Of a stretch of DNA of 43,521 nucleotides, positions 32,928-41,132 are shown one piece after another. The position numbers were made by a program, and so were the translations under genes. The stretch lies in NCBI GenBank assembly GCA_900314825.1, contig OMWS01000062.1, positions 1-43,521 of the forward strand, read 5' to 3'. How positions within the stretch are numbered: the first letter of the stretch is position 1; each line of letters begins with the position of its first letter. The notes beneath the pieces are model-generated. The model did not search any database, was not told the DNA's origin, and worked only from the letters and a program-made list of their open reading frames with translations. This stretch comes from an uncultured Veillonellaceae bacterium. Its GTDB lineage: Bacteria; Bacillota; Negativicutes; Selenomonadales; Selenomonadaceae.

Positions 32928-33812
32928 TCAGTCGATGAGCCCGTGATTCTTCAACGCGGCTTTGAGCTGCGCGAGGTGCGCTTCGCTCATTTCCGACAGC
33001 GGCATGCGTAAGGGGCCTGCGTTATAGCCTTTGAGGCGCATGGCCGTCTTGACGGGAATCGGGTTCACTTCGCAGAACAGCGCGTCAATGAGGTCGCTGT
33101 AAGCGATCTGGAGCTTGGCCGCCTCTTCGACGTTTCCATCGAAATAGAACTGGCACATGTCATGCGTATCTTTCGGCGCAACATTCGAGAGGACGGAGAT
33201 GACGCCCTTGCCGCCGAGGGAAAGGATCGGCACGATCTGGTCGTCATTGCCGGAGTAGACCGTGAGCTCCGGGGCTGCGGCCCGCAGGCGCAGGATCTTC
33301 GAGAGGTCGCCGTTCGCTTCTTTGACCGCGACGATGTTCGGGACCTTGGCGAGCTCGACATACGTCTCCGTCGCGATGGCGACACCCGTGCGCGACGGCA
33401 CATCGTAGAGGATGATGGGGAGCGTCACGGCTGCTGCGATGGCCTTGTAGTGGGCGATGAGACCAGCCTGCGTGCATTTGTTGTAATACGGCGTGACGAG
33501 GAGGAGGCCGTCGGCGCCGACGCTCTCGGCGTATTTCGAGAGCGCGATGGCATAGGCCGTATCATTCGAGCCCGTGCCGGCGATGACGGGGACGCGGTGC
33601 GCCGCATGCTCGCAAGCGAACTTGATGGCGGCGCGGTGCTCGGCATCGTTCATGGTCGCCGCTTCGCCGGACGTGCCGGCGATGATGAGCGCGTCCGTGC
33701 CGCCGGCGATCTGGTCGTCGATGAGGCGCGCGAACTCGTCATAGTTGATGCCGTCGTCGGTGAACGGTGTGATGAGCGCGACGCCGGCGCCCGTGAAAAT
33801 CGTTTTTTTCAA
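32928..33812 (-). CDS. dapA: 4-hydroxy-tetrahydrodipicolinate synthase, TTG start
   Basis: A 294-residue TIM-barrel lyase condensing pyruvate with aspartate semialdehyde, first committed step to diaminopimelate and lysine. The Schiff-base lysine is Lys164 in IVAVKEANGD, Tyr136 lies in LYDVPSRTG, and the GTSGEAAT loop stands where GTTGESAT is usual. The start must be TTG (33812): AGGAGGG lies six bases upstream and the next in-frame Met is near residue 54, inside the conserved barrel. It has its own near-consensus promoter and a terminator. Diaminopimelate is needed for peptidoglycan, linking it loosely to the wall genes here. Confidence 0.95.
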   Translation of the reverse strand: MKKTIFTGAGVALITPFTDDGINYDEFARLIDDQIAGGTDALIIAGTSGEAATMNDAEHRAAIKFACEHAAHRVPVIAGTGSNDTAYAIALSKYAESVGADGLLLVTPYYNKCTQAGLIAHYKAIAAAVTLPIILYDVPSRTGVAIATETYVELAKVPNIVAVKEANGDLSKILRLRAAAPELTVYSGNDDQIVPILSLGGKGVISVLSNVAPKDTHDMCQFYFDGNVEEAAKLQIAYSDLIDALFCEVNPIPVKTAMRLKGYNAGPLRMPLSEMSEAHLAQLKAALKNHGLID

Positions 33813-33863
33813 TGAAAGCCCTCCTCGTTCGTGGATGGATGTAGTTGCTTTTCAATACTTGTC

Positions 33864-33892
33864 ATTATGTCATTTTAGCTTTGGAAAGTCAA
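33864..33892 (-). promoter_or_regulatory. Predicted promoter of dapA
   Basis: On the minus strand TTGACT (33887-33892), 17 bases and CATAAT (33864-33869), with TGA as an extended -10. It starts eight bases from the structured repeat at 33901-34030. No lysine riboswitch is recognised in the ~50-base leader. Confidence 0.75.
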
Positions 33893-33900
33893 TGGGTGGA

Positions 33901-34030
33901 AGCTCGCGAAGATTTTTTCTTGCTCGCAGTCGGGCGGGGGCTTCCCCTCTGGAAAAAGTAAATCTTCGATTTAAAAATTTCCAGAGGGAAAGCCCCCGCC
34001 CTCCCGGAGTTATTTCGTAACTCGCGGGCT
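33901..34030. repeat. Structured repeat (family C), copy 1, upstream of dapA
   Basis: A 130-base element. The outer arms AGCTCGCG and CGCGGGCT pair. A conserved TTTTTTCTTGCTCGCAGTC tract follows. The central stem GGGGGCTTCCCCTCTGGAAA pairs with TTTCCAGAGGGAAAGCCCCC apart from one C.A mismatch. Inside the loop is a second hairpin AAATC-TTC-GATTT. Copy 2 at 37023-37155 has the same architecture with different but still complementary bases. There is no coding potential, and no U-tract follows on the minus strand. Confidence 0.85.
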
Positions 34031-34043
34031 CATGCAATCTGCT

Positions 34044-36962
34044 TTACTCCATAACGTGCGTTACCTTATCGAATAACGCTTTGTTCTCTTCAATTTTCTT
34101 CTCGCCACCGTAAACGCAGAGCGCATTCTGCTTCATGCAGGCGTCGACGATCGGCGCAAGGTTGCGGATGTCCTCCACGGTGACGCCGAGGATCTCGTCG
34201 CGCGTCTGCTGGCGGTCTTCGTACGTCGTGCCGCGCAGCCAGCTTTCGGCAGCAGCCGCGCCTTTCGCCCGCGGTGTCAGCGGCATGTCGATGTTGCTCA
34301 TCGTGCCGAGGACGGCTTTTGTGAGCTCGCGATCGTCCGCTTCGTAGTCGGCGATGACGTCAGCCGTATGGTCAAAAATATCGACGGTTTCCTTGAGGTT
34401 CGGGTCGCGGTACGATCCGAAGGAGAGGTTGCCGTCGCGGCGGAACGTGGTGAACGCACCATAGGCGCCGCCCTGCACGCGGATCTTCGTCCAGAAATAG
34501 CCGTAGCGCAGCAACGTCTCGAGGACGTGCATGGCGCCGGAGTATTTGTAGCCGAGCAGGCGGAAGTTCGCACCCTTGCCGACGTACTGGACTTCGCTCG
34601 TCGCGGCGAGGCCTTCGCGCGTGATCTTGCGCGGGAACGTATAGGTCTCGGCGGTGTAGTCGGCAGCCGGAAGGGACGGCAGGAAGGCGCGCAGTTCGCG
34701 TTCGGCTTTCGGGAGGTCTTCCTCCGAGGCCGTGAGGCTGATGGCGAGGCCGTGGCGGTTCGTGAGGCGCGGCAGGATTTCTGCGGCGACGTGCTGGAGT
34801 TTTTCCAGCGACGCGTCGAAGTCCTTGAGGAACGCTTTGACGAACTGGTAGTACGGCAGGCCGCCCTCTTCCGTGTAGGCAGCGGCATTCGTGAAGCACG
34901 CGGCGACGCGGCTTGCGACGATCTGGTGTGCGCTCCTTTGCAGGCTCATCTCGATGCCGACTTGCTCTTCCTGCAAGAGCTCGCGCAGGCGTTTCGCGTC
35001 GGAGAACTGGCTTTCTGTGAGGATTTCCTGAAGGAGCGCGGAGAGCTCGGGCAGCTTGCGCGTAAAGCATTTCGCCTTGACTTTGAATTTCGGGCGCAGC
35101 GCCTGCGGATCGTCTTTCGCGCTGTAGGCGCCGAGGTCGAACGAGATGCCGCCCGTATGGAGGTTCGTGAGGTTCGCGAGCTCCGTGTACGTGTGCTTGC
35201 TCGTGTCGACGCTGCCGAGCAAGGCACAGAGGAGATAGGCATACGGGAGATCCGCCTGCGGCACGGTGCCGGCATCAAAATAAAATTGGAAGTAGCAGAT
35301 GCCGCTCGTATCGACGGCGCTTTCGAGGAGCGTCACGCCATCCTGTTCTTTCACCACGAGCGGCAGCACTTCGGCAGCCTTGCGGATGTCGCCGCGCGTG
35401 AGCATGGGGATCGTCGCGAGCGCTTCCGGGCTGTCGGGCGTGCCCTGCCGCTCTTTGAGCGCGCGCGTCGCCTCGATGACGCGTTCGATGTCGCGCTCGC
35501 TCATGGCCGCCTTGCGTGCCGCGAGTTCCTTGGCGACCGCTTTTTCCTTTTCAACGGCCAGCCTCTTCGACGGCGCGAACGTCAGGAGGACGGCATGCGG
35601 ATTATCGAGCAGGTACGTGCGGATGAGGCGCTCGAACAGGCCGGTGTCGAGGCCTTCGCGCAGCTTGCGGAGCGTGCCTTCGTAGTAGAGGTACGTCGTC
35701 GGATCGCCGTCATAGAGCCAGCTCTTCATGCAGCGGATGTTGTAGATGAGGCCTTTCGGCGCGCTGCCGAAGTCCGCCTCGCGCAGCTTGAACTCGAAGA
35801 GGTTGATCGAGGCTTCGAGCAGCGTGCGGTCGATGCCGTGGTTCACGAGGTCGTAGAGCACGCTGCGCACGACGTGGCGGAACGTCTCGGCGCGGTCGGG
35901 CTCGGAATTGTTCAAGATGATGGAAAAATATGGCTGCATGAGGTCGGTCTCAAACGTCGAGTCGACGTCTTTGCCGAGGTGCGAATCGAGGAGCGCCTTG
36001 CGGAGCGGCGCGGCCGGCGTGCGCAGCAGCGCGTGCTCGAGGATCTCGAGCGCCGTCATCGTGAACGCGTCTTTTGCTTCGCCCGTCTGGAAGGCATAAG
36101 CGAGGAACGTTTTTTCTGCCGTGTTCTCTCCTGCCCCGATCGGATAGTGGCGCGTGAGGCGCTGCAGGCCGTCAAACGGCGCTTGCGTGTCGATATGGGA
36201 CGGCACGGGGATTCGGTCGAAGTGCGAGAGGTACGCGCTGTCGAGGTATTCGAGCTTTTCGTCGATGTCCATATCGCCGTAAAGGAAGAGATAGGAATTT
36301 GACGGGTGGTAATAGCGCGCGTGGAAATCGCAGAACATCTGCTGCGTGAGCTGCGGGATGGCCGTCGGCTCGCCGCCGGACTCGTAATGATATGTCGTGT
36401 CAGGATAGAGCGCCTGCAGCGTGCGGCTCTCGAGGAGGTCGTCCGGTGCAGAGAGCGCGCCTTTCATCTCGTTGTAGACGACGCCGCTGTAGCGGAGCGG
36501 CGCTTTCGGGTCGTCGATCTCATAGTGCCAGCCTTCCTGCATGAGCACCTGCGGATTTTCGCGCATGGCGGGATAAAAGACGGCATCGAGGTAGACGTCC
36601 ATGAGGTTCTGGAAATCCTTGTCGTTGCGGCTCGCGAGCGGATACATCGTCTTGTCGGGATACGTCATGGCGTTGAGGAACGTATTGAGGCTGCCTTTGA
36701 CGAGCTCGACGAACGGCTCTTTCAGCGGATAGTTCCGTGAGCCGCAGAGCGTCGAGTGCTCGACGATATGCGCGACGCCCGTGTCGTCGGTCGGCGGCGT
36801 GCGGAACGAGATGGAAAAGACTTTGTTGTCGTCGTCGGCTTTGAGATACAAGAGCCGCGCGCCGGTCTTCTCATGCGTGAAGACATGGGCGATGACGTTT
36901 GCTTCGGGAATGATCTCACGGCGGTCGAGGCGGAAGCCGTGAACCTTATCGTTGATGTTCAT
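34044..36962 (-). CDS. M16C-family zinc metallopeptidase (PreP/Cym1-like)
   Basis: A 972-residue clamshell peptidase of the insulinase superfamily. The inverted zinc motif HIVEH is at 65-69 (His65, Glu68, His69), followed by the third ligand region VVYNEMKGALSAPDD about 95 residues later. The length and the order of two M16 halves plus an M16C-associated middle domain match presequence protease and bacterial homologues, which degrade free peptides up to about 70 residues. There is no signal peptide, so it should act in the cytoplasm as a peptide scavenger. The start MNINDKV at 36962 follows AGGAGG by nine bases. The gene stands alone, with a family C structured repeat on each side. Confidence 0.94.
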   Translation of the reverse strand: MNINDKVHGFRLDRREIIPEANVIAHVFTHEKTGARLLYLKADDDNKVFSISFRTPPTDDTGVAHIVEHSTLCGSRNYPLKEPFVELVKGSLNTFLNAMTYPDKTMYPLASRNDKDFQNLMDVYLDAVFYPAMRENPQVLMQEGWHYEIDDPKAPLRYSGVVYNEMKGALSAPDDLLESRTLQALYPDTTYHYESGGEPTAIPQLTQQMFCDFHARYYHPSNSYLFLYGDMDIDEKLEYLDSAYLSHFDRIPVPSHIDTQAPFDGLQRLTRHYPIGAGENTAEKTFLAYAFQTGEAKDAFTMTALEILEHALLRTPAAPLRKALLDSHLGKDVDSTFETDLMQPYFSIILNNSEPDRAETFRHVVRSVLYDLVNHGIDRTLLEASINLFEFKLREADFGSAPKGLIYNIRCMKSWLYDGDPTTYLYYEGTLRKLREGLDTGLFERLIRTYLLDNPHAVLLTFAPSKRLAVEKEKAVAKELAARKAAMSERDIERVIEATRALKERQGTPDSPEALATIPMLTRGDIRKAAEVLPLVVKEQDGVTLLESAVDTSGICYFQFYFDAGTVPQADLPYAYLLCALLGSVDTSKHTYTELANLTNLHTGGISFDLGAYSAKDDPQALRPKFKVKAKCFTRKLPELSALLQEILTESQFSDAKRLRELLQEEQVGIEMSLQRSAHQIVASRVAACFTNAAAYTEEGGLPYYQFVKAFLKDFDASLEKLQHVAAEILPRLTNRHGLAISLTASEEDLPKAERELRAFLPSLPAADYTAETYTFPRKITREGLAATSEVQYVGKGANFRLLGYKYSGAMHVLETLLRYGYFWTKIRVQGGAYGAFTTFRRDGNLSFGSYRDPNLKETVDIFDHTADVIADYEADDRELTKAVLGTMSNIDMPLTPRAKGAAAAESWLRGTTYEDRQQTRDEILGVTVEDIRNLAPIVDACMKQNALCVYGGEKKIEENKALFDKVTHVME

Positions 36963-36998
36963 GTGGATGAACCTCCTATGTTGCATACTTTGGGTTAC

Positions 36999-37026
36999 AG
37001 TATAGCATAAAGATACGGGTTTGGCA
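36999..37026 (-). promoter_or_regulatory. Predicted extended -10 promoter of the M16C peptidase gene
   Basis: On the minus strand TGCTATACT (TATACT at 36999-37004 with TGC before it). The -35, TGCCAA at 37021-37026, is weak with a 16-base spacer and overlaps the first bases of the family C repeat copy 2. Confidence 0.55.
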
Positions 37027-37155
37027 CGCGAACGTTTTTTTCTTGTTCGCAGTCAGGCGGGGGTATTCCCCTGGAAAAAGTACCTCCTTCGGAGCTAAAA
37101 ATTTCCAGGGAAACACCCCCGCCTTCCCGGACTTATAAAGTAGCACGCGGATGCC
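37023..37155. repeat. Structured repeat (family C), copy 2, upstream of the M16C gene
   Basis: Same layout as copy 1. The outer arms GGCACGCG and CGCGGATGCC pair with a two-base bulge. A TTTTTTTCTTGTTCGCAGTC tract follows, then the central stem GGGGGTATTCCCCTGGAAA/TTTCCAGGGAAACACCCCC. The loop hairpin is CTCC-TTC-GGAG in place of AAATC-TTC-GATTT. The sequence between arms is otherwise closely conserved (AAAAAGTA, TAAAAATTTCCA, CTTCCCGGA). Confidence 0.85.
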
Positions 37156-37211
37156 GCCACCTTCTATCATCTTCATCGTGCCCGATCAATAGAGTGTAGC
37201 TTTTTCATAAC

Positions 37212-37248
37212 ACAAAAAGAGCCGTTGCAAAAACTGCAACGACTCTCT
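37212..37248 (-). terminator. Intrinsic terminator of tRNA-Pro
   Basis: On the minus strand AGAGTCGTTGCA-GTTTT-TGCAACGGCTCT followed by TTTTTG. It begins 12 bases after the tRNA 3' CCA. Confidence 0.88.
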
Positions 37249-37259
37249 ATTTTCATCAA

Positions 37260-37336
<77 letters not shown>

Positions 37337-37348
37337 ACAACGATGATG

Positions 37349-37377
37349 ATTATACGCTACTTGCGAGGAAAATGCAA
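37349..37377 (-). promoter_or_regulatory. Predicted promoter of tRNA-Pro
   Basis: On the minus strand TTGCAT (37372-37377), 17 bases and TATAAT (37349-37354). Transcription would begin a few bases before the mature tRNA 5' end (37336). Confidence 0.85.
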
Positions 37378-37379
37378 GT

Positions 37380-37406
37380 AAAATTTTTCATTTCTTGAAA
37401 AATTTT
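37380..37406. terminator. AT-only hairpin after nifJ
   Basis: AAAATTTTTC-ATTTCTT-GAAAAATTTT is a perfect ten-base inverted repeat three bases past the nifJ stop and two bases from the tRNA -35. Its stem is weak (one G-C pair) but ends in T-runs on both strands, so partial termination is possible. Confidence 0.5.
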
Positions 37407-37409
37407 ATG

Positions 37410-40400
37410 TTATTCGCGGCCGGCGAGTTTCGCGTAATGGTTGTAACGCGTCTCGGCGTCATGCTGCGTCTTCTCGAACAGCGCTTCGGCAGCCTCGGGG
37501 AACGAGCGCTTCAGGTTGATGTAGCGGTTCTCGCCCATGAGGAATTCCTGGAACTTGGCCCAGTCCGGAGCCTTGGAATCGAGGCTGAACGGGTTCTTGT
37601 CCGTGCCGAGGAGCTGCGGGTTGTAGCGGAAGTTCGCCCAGTAACCGCACTCGACTGCGAGCTTCGCTTCGAGCTGGCTGTTGCCCATGCCCTTGCGGAT
37701 ACCGTGGTTGATGCACGGCGCATAGGCGATGACGAGCGACGGGCCATGATAAGCTTCGGCTTCGGAGATGGCCTTGAGCACCTGGTTGTGGTCGGCGCCC
37801 ATGTCGATCTGCGCGACGTAGACGTAGCCGTACGTCATGGCCATGAGGCCGAGATCCTTCTTCTTCGTGCGCTTGCCGGAAGCAGCGAACTGTGCGATGG
37901 CCGCGGCCGGCGTGGCTTTCGAGGCCTGGCCGCCCGTGTTCGAATAGACTTCCGTATCGAAGACGAAGATGTTGACGTCTTCGCCAGACGCGAGGACGTG
38001 GTCGACGCCGCCGTAGCCGATATCGTACGACCAGCCGTCGCCACCGAGGATCCACTGCGAGCGCTTGACGAAGTAGTCGCGCTCGTCATAGATCGCATTG
38101 AGCTCCTTGTCGTCGCCCTTCTCTGCTTCGAGGAGCGCCGTGAGCTTCTCAGCACGATCACGCGTGCCTTCGCCGTCAGCGATGTGGAGAGCCCAGTCGT
38201 TCATCGCGGCTTTGAGCTCATCCGAGCCCTTGCCTGCTTCGACGGCGGCTTTCATGCTGGCCGCGAGGCGTTCGCGGATGGCTTTGACGCCGAGCGCCAT
38301 GCCGAGGCCGTATTCCGCGTTGTCCTCGAAGAGGGAGTTCGCCCACGCCGGGCCCTGGCCCTTCGCGTTCTTCGTGTACGGCATCGCAGGAGCGGACGCG
38401 CCCCAGATGGAGGAGCAGCCCGTCGCATTCGAGATCATCATGCGGTCGCCGAAGAGCTGCGTGAGGAGCTTCGCATACGGCGTCTCGCCGCAGCCGGCGC
38501 ACGCGCCGGAGAACTCGAACAGCGGCTGCTCGAACTGCGAGCCAATGACCGTCGTCTTCTTGACCGGGTTCTTCTTCGGCGCGACCTTCTTCGGGTCGAT
38601 GCCGTAGTCGAAATATTTCTGGCGGTCTTTTTCTGCATCCGTCAACGGCGTCATCGTGAGCGCCTTGACCGGGCAGACCTGCGCGCAGTTGCCGCAGCCG
38701 AGGCAGTCGAGCGTCGAGACGGCGATCGTGAGGTGCATGCCCTTCGCGACTTTCGACGGCGTGGACGTCATGCCCTCTGGTGCTGCTGCGAGTTCTTCGT
38801 CCGTCGTGAGGACAGGACGGATCGCTGCGTGCGGGCAGACGAACGAGCACTGGTTGCAGCCGATGCACTTCGCGCTGTCCCAAGCCGGCACGTTGATGGC
38901 CGTGCCGCGCTTCTCATAGGCCGAGCCGCCGACCGGGAACGTGCCGTCTTCCATGCCATGTGCGAAGTGCGAGACCGCGAGCTTCTCGCCTTCCTGGCGG
39001 TTCATGATTTCCTGGATTTCCGTGATGAAAGCAGGAACGTCTTTCTTTGCTTTCGGAGCCTCCTGCGCGTCTTTCCACGCAGCCGGGACTTCCACTTTGT
39101 GCAGCGCCGCGATGCCCTGGTCGATGGCGCCCTGGTTCATGGAGACGACTTTTTCGCCCTTCTTGCCATACGACTTGACAACAGCATCTTTCAGATACTC
39201 AACGGCCGTGTCAATCGGAATGATGTTCGCGAGCTTGAAGAACGCGGACTGCATGACCATGTTGAAGCGGCCGCCGAGGCCGAGGCCTTTCGCGATATCG
39301 ACAGCGTTGACCGTGTAGAAGTCGATCTCGTTGTTCGCAATATAGCGCTTCATGGCAGCCGGCAGATGCTTGTCAAGCGCCGCGTCATCCCAGACCGTAT
39401 TCAGGAGGAAGACGCCGTGCGGCTTCAGGCCGGCGAGCAGGTCATACGCATAGACATACGACTGCTGCGAGCAAGAGATGAAGTCCGCCTTGTTGATGAG
39501 GTACGGGCTCGTGATGGGCTGCTTGCCGAAGCGCAGATGGCTCATCGTGATGCCGCCGGATTTCTTCGAGTCATAGGCGAAGTACGCCTGCGCGTACATA
39601 TCCGTCTTGTCGCCGATGATCTTGATGGCGCTCTTGTTTGCGCCGACCGTGCCGTCCGAGCCGAGGCCCCAGAACTTGCAGGCCGTCGTGCCTTCCGGCG
39701 TGAGGTCGACATCGCTGTGCGCCGGTGCGAGCGAGAGGTTCGTCACATCGTCTTCGATGCCGATGGAGAAGCCGTGGAGCGGGCTGTCTTTCTTCAGTTC
39801 TTCATAGACAGCGAACACCTGATCCGGCGTCGTGTCTTTGCCGCCGAGGCCGTAGCGGCCGCCGACGATGACCGGAGCATTCTCCTGGCCGTAGTACGCC
39901 GCTTTGACGTCGAGGTACAGCGGCTCGCCGATCGCGCCCGGCTCTTTCGTGCGGTCGAGGACAGCGATTTTTTTGACCGTGTTCGGTAAGGCTTTCAAGA
40001 AATGCTCGACGGAGAACGGACGATAGAGATGGACGGACAGGAGACCGACTTTTTCGCCCTGCGCGTTGAGGTACGTCGCGACTTCTTCCGCCGTCTGGCA
40101 GATGGAGCCCATGGCGATGATGACGCGGTCAGCATCCTTTGCGCCGTAGTAGTCGAACAGATGATGCTCGCGGCCCGTGATCTTCGCGAGATCGGCCATG
40201 GCATCCTCGACGAGCTGCGGGATCGCATCGTAGTAACGGTTGACGGCCTCGCGCTCCTGGAAGTAGATGTCCGGGTTCTGCGCCGTGCCGCGGATGACCG
40301 GATGATCCGGATTCAGCGCGCGACGACGGAACGCCGCGACAGCATCCCAGTCGAGGATCTTGCCGAGATCATCATAGTCGACGACTTCGATCTTCTGGAT

Positions 40401-40937
40401 TTCATGCGACGTGCGGAAGCCGTCGAAGAAGTTGATGAAGGGGACGCGGCCTTTGATGGCGACGAGATGCGCAACGGCCGAGAGGTCCATGACTTCCTGG
40501 ACGCTGGCCTCGGCGAGCATGGCGCAACCAGCCTGGCGGGCAGCCATGACATCCTGTTGATCGCCGAAGATGTTCAGCGAGCTCGTCGCGAGTGCGCGCG
40601 CAGAGACGTGGAAGACGCCCGGCAGCAGCTCGCCCGAAATCTTGTAGAGGTTCGGGATCATGAGGAGGAAGCCCTGCGACGCCGTGTAGGTCGTCGTCAG
40701 TGCGCCCGCCTGCAGCGAGCCGTGGACAGCGCCCGCAGCGCCGGCTTCGGACTGCATCTCGATGACGCGGACTTTTTCGCCGAAGAGGTTCTTCGCGCCG
40801 TGCGCGGCCATCTCATCGACGTGCTCGGCCATCGGGGACGACGGGGTGATCGGGTAAATCGCGGCGACATCCGTGAAAGCGTACGAGATGTACGCAGCAG
40901 CCGTGTTGCCATCCATGGTCTTCATGTGTTTGCTCAT
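37410..40937 (-). CDS. nifJ: Pyruvate:ferredoxin (flavodoxin) oxidoreductase
   Basis: A 1175-residue single-chain PFOR that oxidises pyruvate to acetyl-CoA and CO2 and reduces ferredoxin, the central anaerobic pyruvate step. Domain order is complete: N-terminal pyruvate-binding domain (YPITPSSPMAEHVDE, about 28-42), CoA-binding domain, and an insert with two ferredoxin-like clusters (Cys691/694/697/701 and Cys745/748/751/755). The thiamin diphosphate domain holds the proximal cluster (Cys813, 816, 841 and a later Cys in APCINHG) and the GGDGWSYDIGYGG...VFDTEVYSNTGGQ signature. The start at 40937 follows GAGGGGAG by ten bases. It is preceded by a strong promoter and a structured leader, and followed by an AT hairpin. 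Confidence 0.98.
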   Translation of the reverse strand: MSKHMKTMDGNTAAAYISYAFTDVAAIYPITPSSPMAEHVDEMAAHGAKNLFGEKVRVIEMQSEAGAAGAVHGSLQAGALTTTYTASQGFLLMIPNLYKISGELLPGVFHVSARALATSSLNIFGDQQDVMAARQAGCAMLAEASVQEVMDLSAVAHLVAIKGRVPFINFFDGFRTSHEIQKIEVVDYDDLGKILDWDAVAAFRRRALNPDHPVIRGTAQNPDIYFQEREAVNRYYDAIPQLVEDAMADLAKITGREHHLFDYYGAKDADRVIIAMGSICQTAEEVATYLNAQGEKVGLLSVHLYRPFSVEHFLKALPNTVKKIAVLDRTKEPGAIGEPLYLDVKAAYYGQENAPVIVGGRYGLGGKDTTPDQVFAVYEELKKDSPLHGFSIGIEDDVTNLSLAPAHSDVDLTPEGTTACKFWGLGSDGTVGANKSAIKIIGDKTDMYAQAYFAYDSKKSGGITMSHLRFGKQPITSPYLINKADFISCSQQSYVYAYDLLAGLKPHGVFLLNTVWDDAALDKHLPAAMKRYIANNEIDFYTVNAVDIAKGLGLGGRFNMVMQSAFFKLANIIPIDTAVEYLKDAVVKSYGKKGEKVVSMNQGAIDQGIAALHKVEVPAAWKDAQEAPKAKKDVPAFITEIQEIMNRQEGEKLAVSHFAHGMEDGTFPVGGSAYEKRGTAINVPAWDSAKCIGCNQCSFVCPHAAIRPVLTTDEELAAAPEGMTSTPSKVAKGMHLTIAVSTLDCLGCGNCAQVCPVKALTMTPLTDAEKDRQKYFDYGIDPKKVAPKKNPVKKTTVIGSQFEQPLFEFSGACAGCGETPYAKLLTQLFGDRMMISNATGCSSIWGASAPAMPYTKNAKGQGPAWANSLFEDNAEYGLGMALGVKAIRERLAASMKAAVEAGKGSDELKAAMNDWALHIADGEGTRDRAEKLTALLEAEKGDDKELNAIYDERDYFVKRSQWILGGDGWSYDIGYGGVDHVLASGEDVNIFVFDTEVYSNTGGQASKATPAAAIAQFAASGKRTKKKDLGLMAMTYGYVYVAQIDMGADHNQVLKAISEAEAYHGPSLVIAYAPCINHGIRKGMGNSQLEAKLAVECGYWANFRYNPQLLGTDKNPFSLDSKAPDWAKFQEFLMGENRYINLKRSFPEAAEALFEKTQHDAETRYNHYAKLAGRE

Positions 40938-40997
40938 GTGTTGAAAGCTCCCCTCATTAAGATCGCCGTTCGCGCTTTCGCGCTTACGGATATGTTA

Positions 40998-41021
40998 GCC
41001 ATTTGCCGACTGGCAAATAGC
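40998..41021. promoter_or_regulatory. Stem-loop in the nifJ leader
   Basis: ATTTGCC-GACT-GGCAAAT with two further outer pairs after one mismatch. It lies in the ~120-base leader of nifJ mRNA, about 60 bases before the start codon. A second small hairpin, GCGCG-AAA-GCGCG on the minus strand, lies nearer the start near 40969-40982. No known riboswitch is recognised. Confidence 0.55.
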
Positions 41022-41043
41022 TTCCGACCAGATTTTGTGATTC

Positions 41044-41058
41044 GGTATACAAAATACC
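41044..41058. promoter_or_regulatory. Inverted repeat at the nifJ transcription start, possible operator
   Basis: GGTAT-TTTGT-ATACC on the minus strand, a perfect five-base inverted repeat ten bases past the -10. Placement at about +3 to +17 suits a repressor site. The binding protein is unknown. Confidence 0.5.
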
Positions 41059-41067
41059 TTTTCTCTT

Positions 41068-41096
41068 ATTTTACACGTCGCAAGGACGATTGTAAA
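41068..41096 (-). promoter_or_regulatory. Predicted promoter of nifJ
   Basis: On the minus strand TTTACA (41091-41096), 17 bases and TAAAAT (41068-41073), one mismatch from consensus in each box. It gives a leader of about 120 bases. Confidence 0.75.
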
Positions 41097-41132
41097 CGGT
41101 TCTTGTCATATTTTATATTGATTGAAACATAA

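Noticed and set aside
33813..33863. Lysine riboswitch or T-box in the dapA leader
   Set aside because: The predicted leader is only about 50 bases, too short for either, and has no T-box-like sequence.
33901..34030. Family C repeat as an ordinary intrinsic terminator for the M16C gene
   Set aside because: The hairpin is strong, but on the minus strand it is followed by GC-rich sequence, not a U-tract; copy 2 does not follow a protein gene in this sense, since the tRNA has its own terminator.
37395..39989. Very long plus-strand open frame (864 codons) opposite nifJ, and similar long plus-strand frames opposite rsgA, the M16C gene, pbpA and argG
   Set aside because: They are Arg/Asp-rich mirror frames of GC-rich minus-strand genes with no recognisable domains or ribosome binding sites; the minus-strand products are clear.
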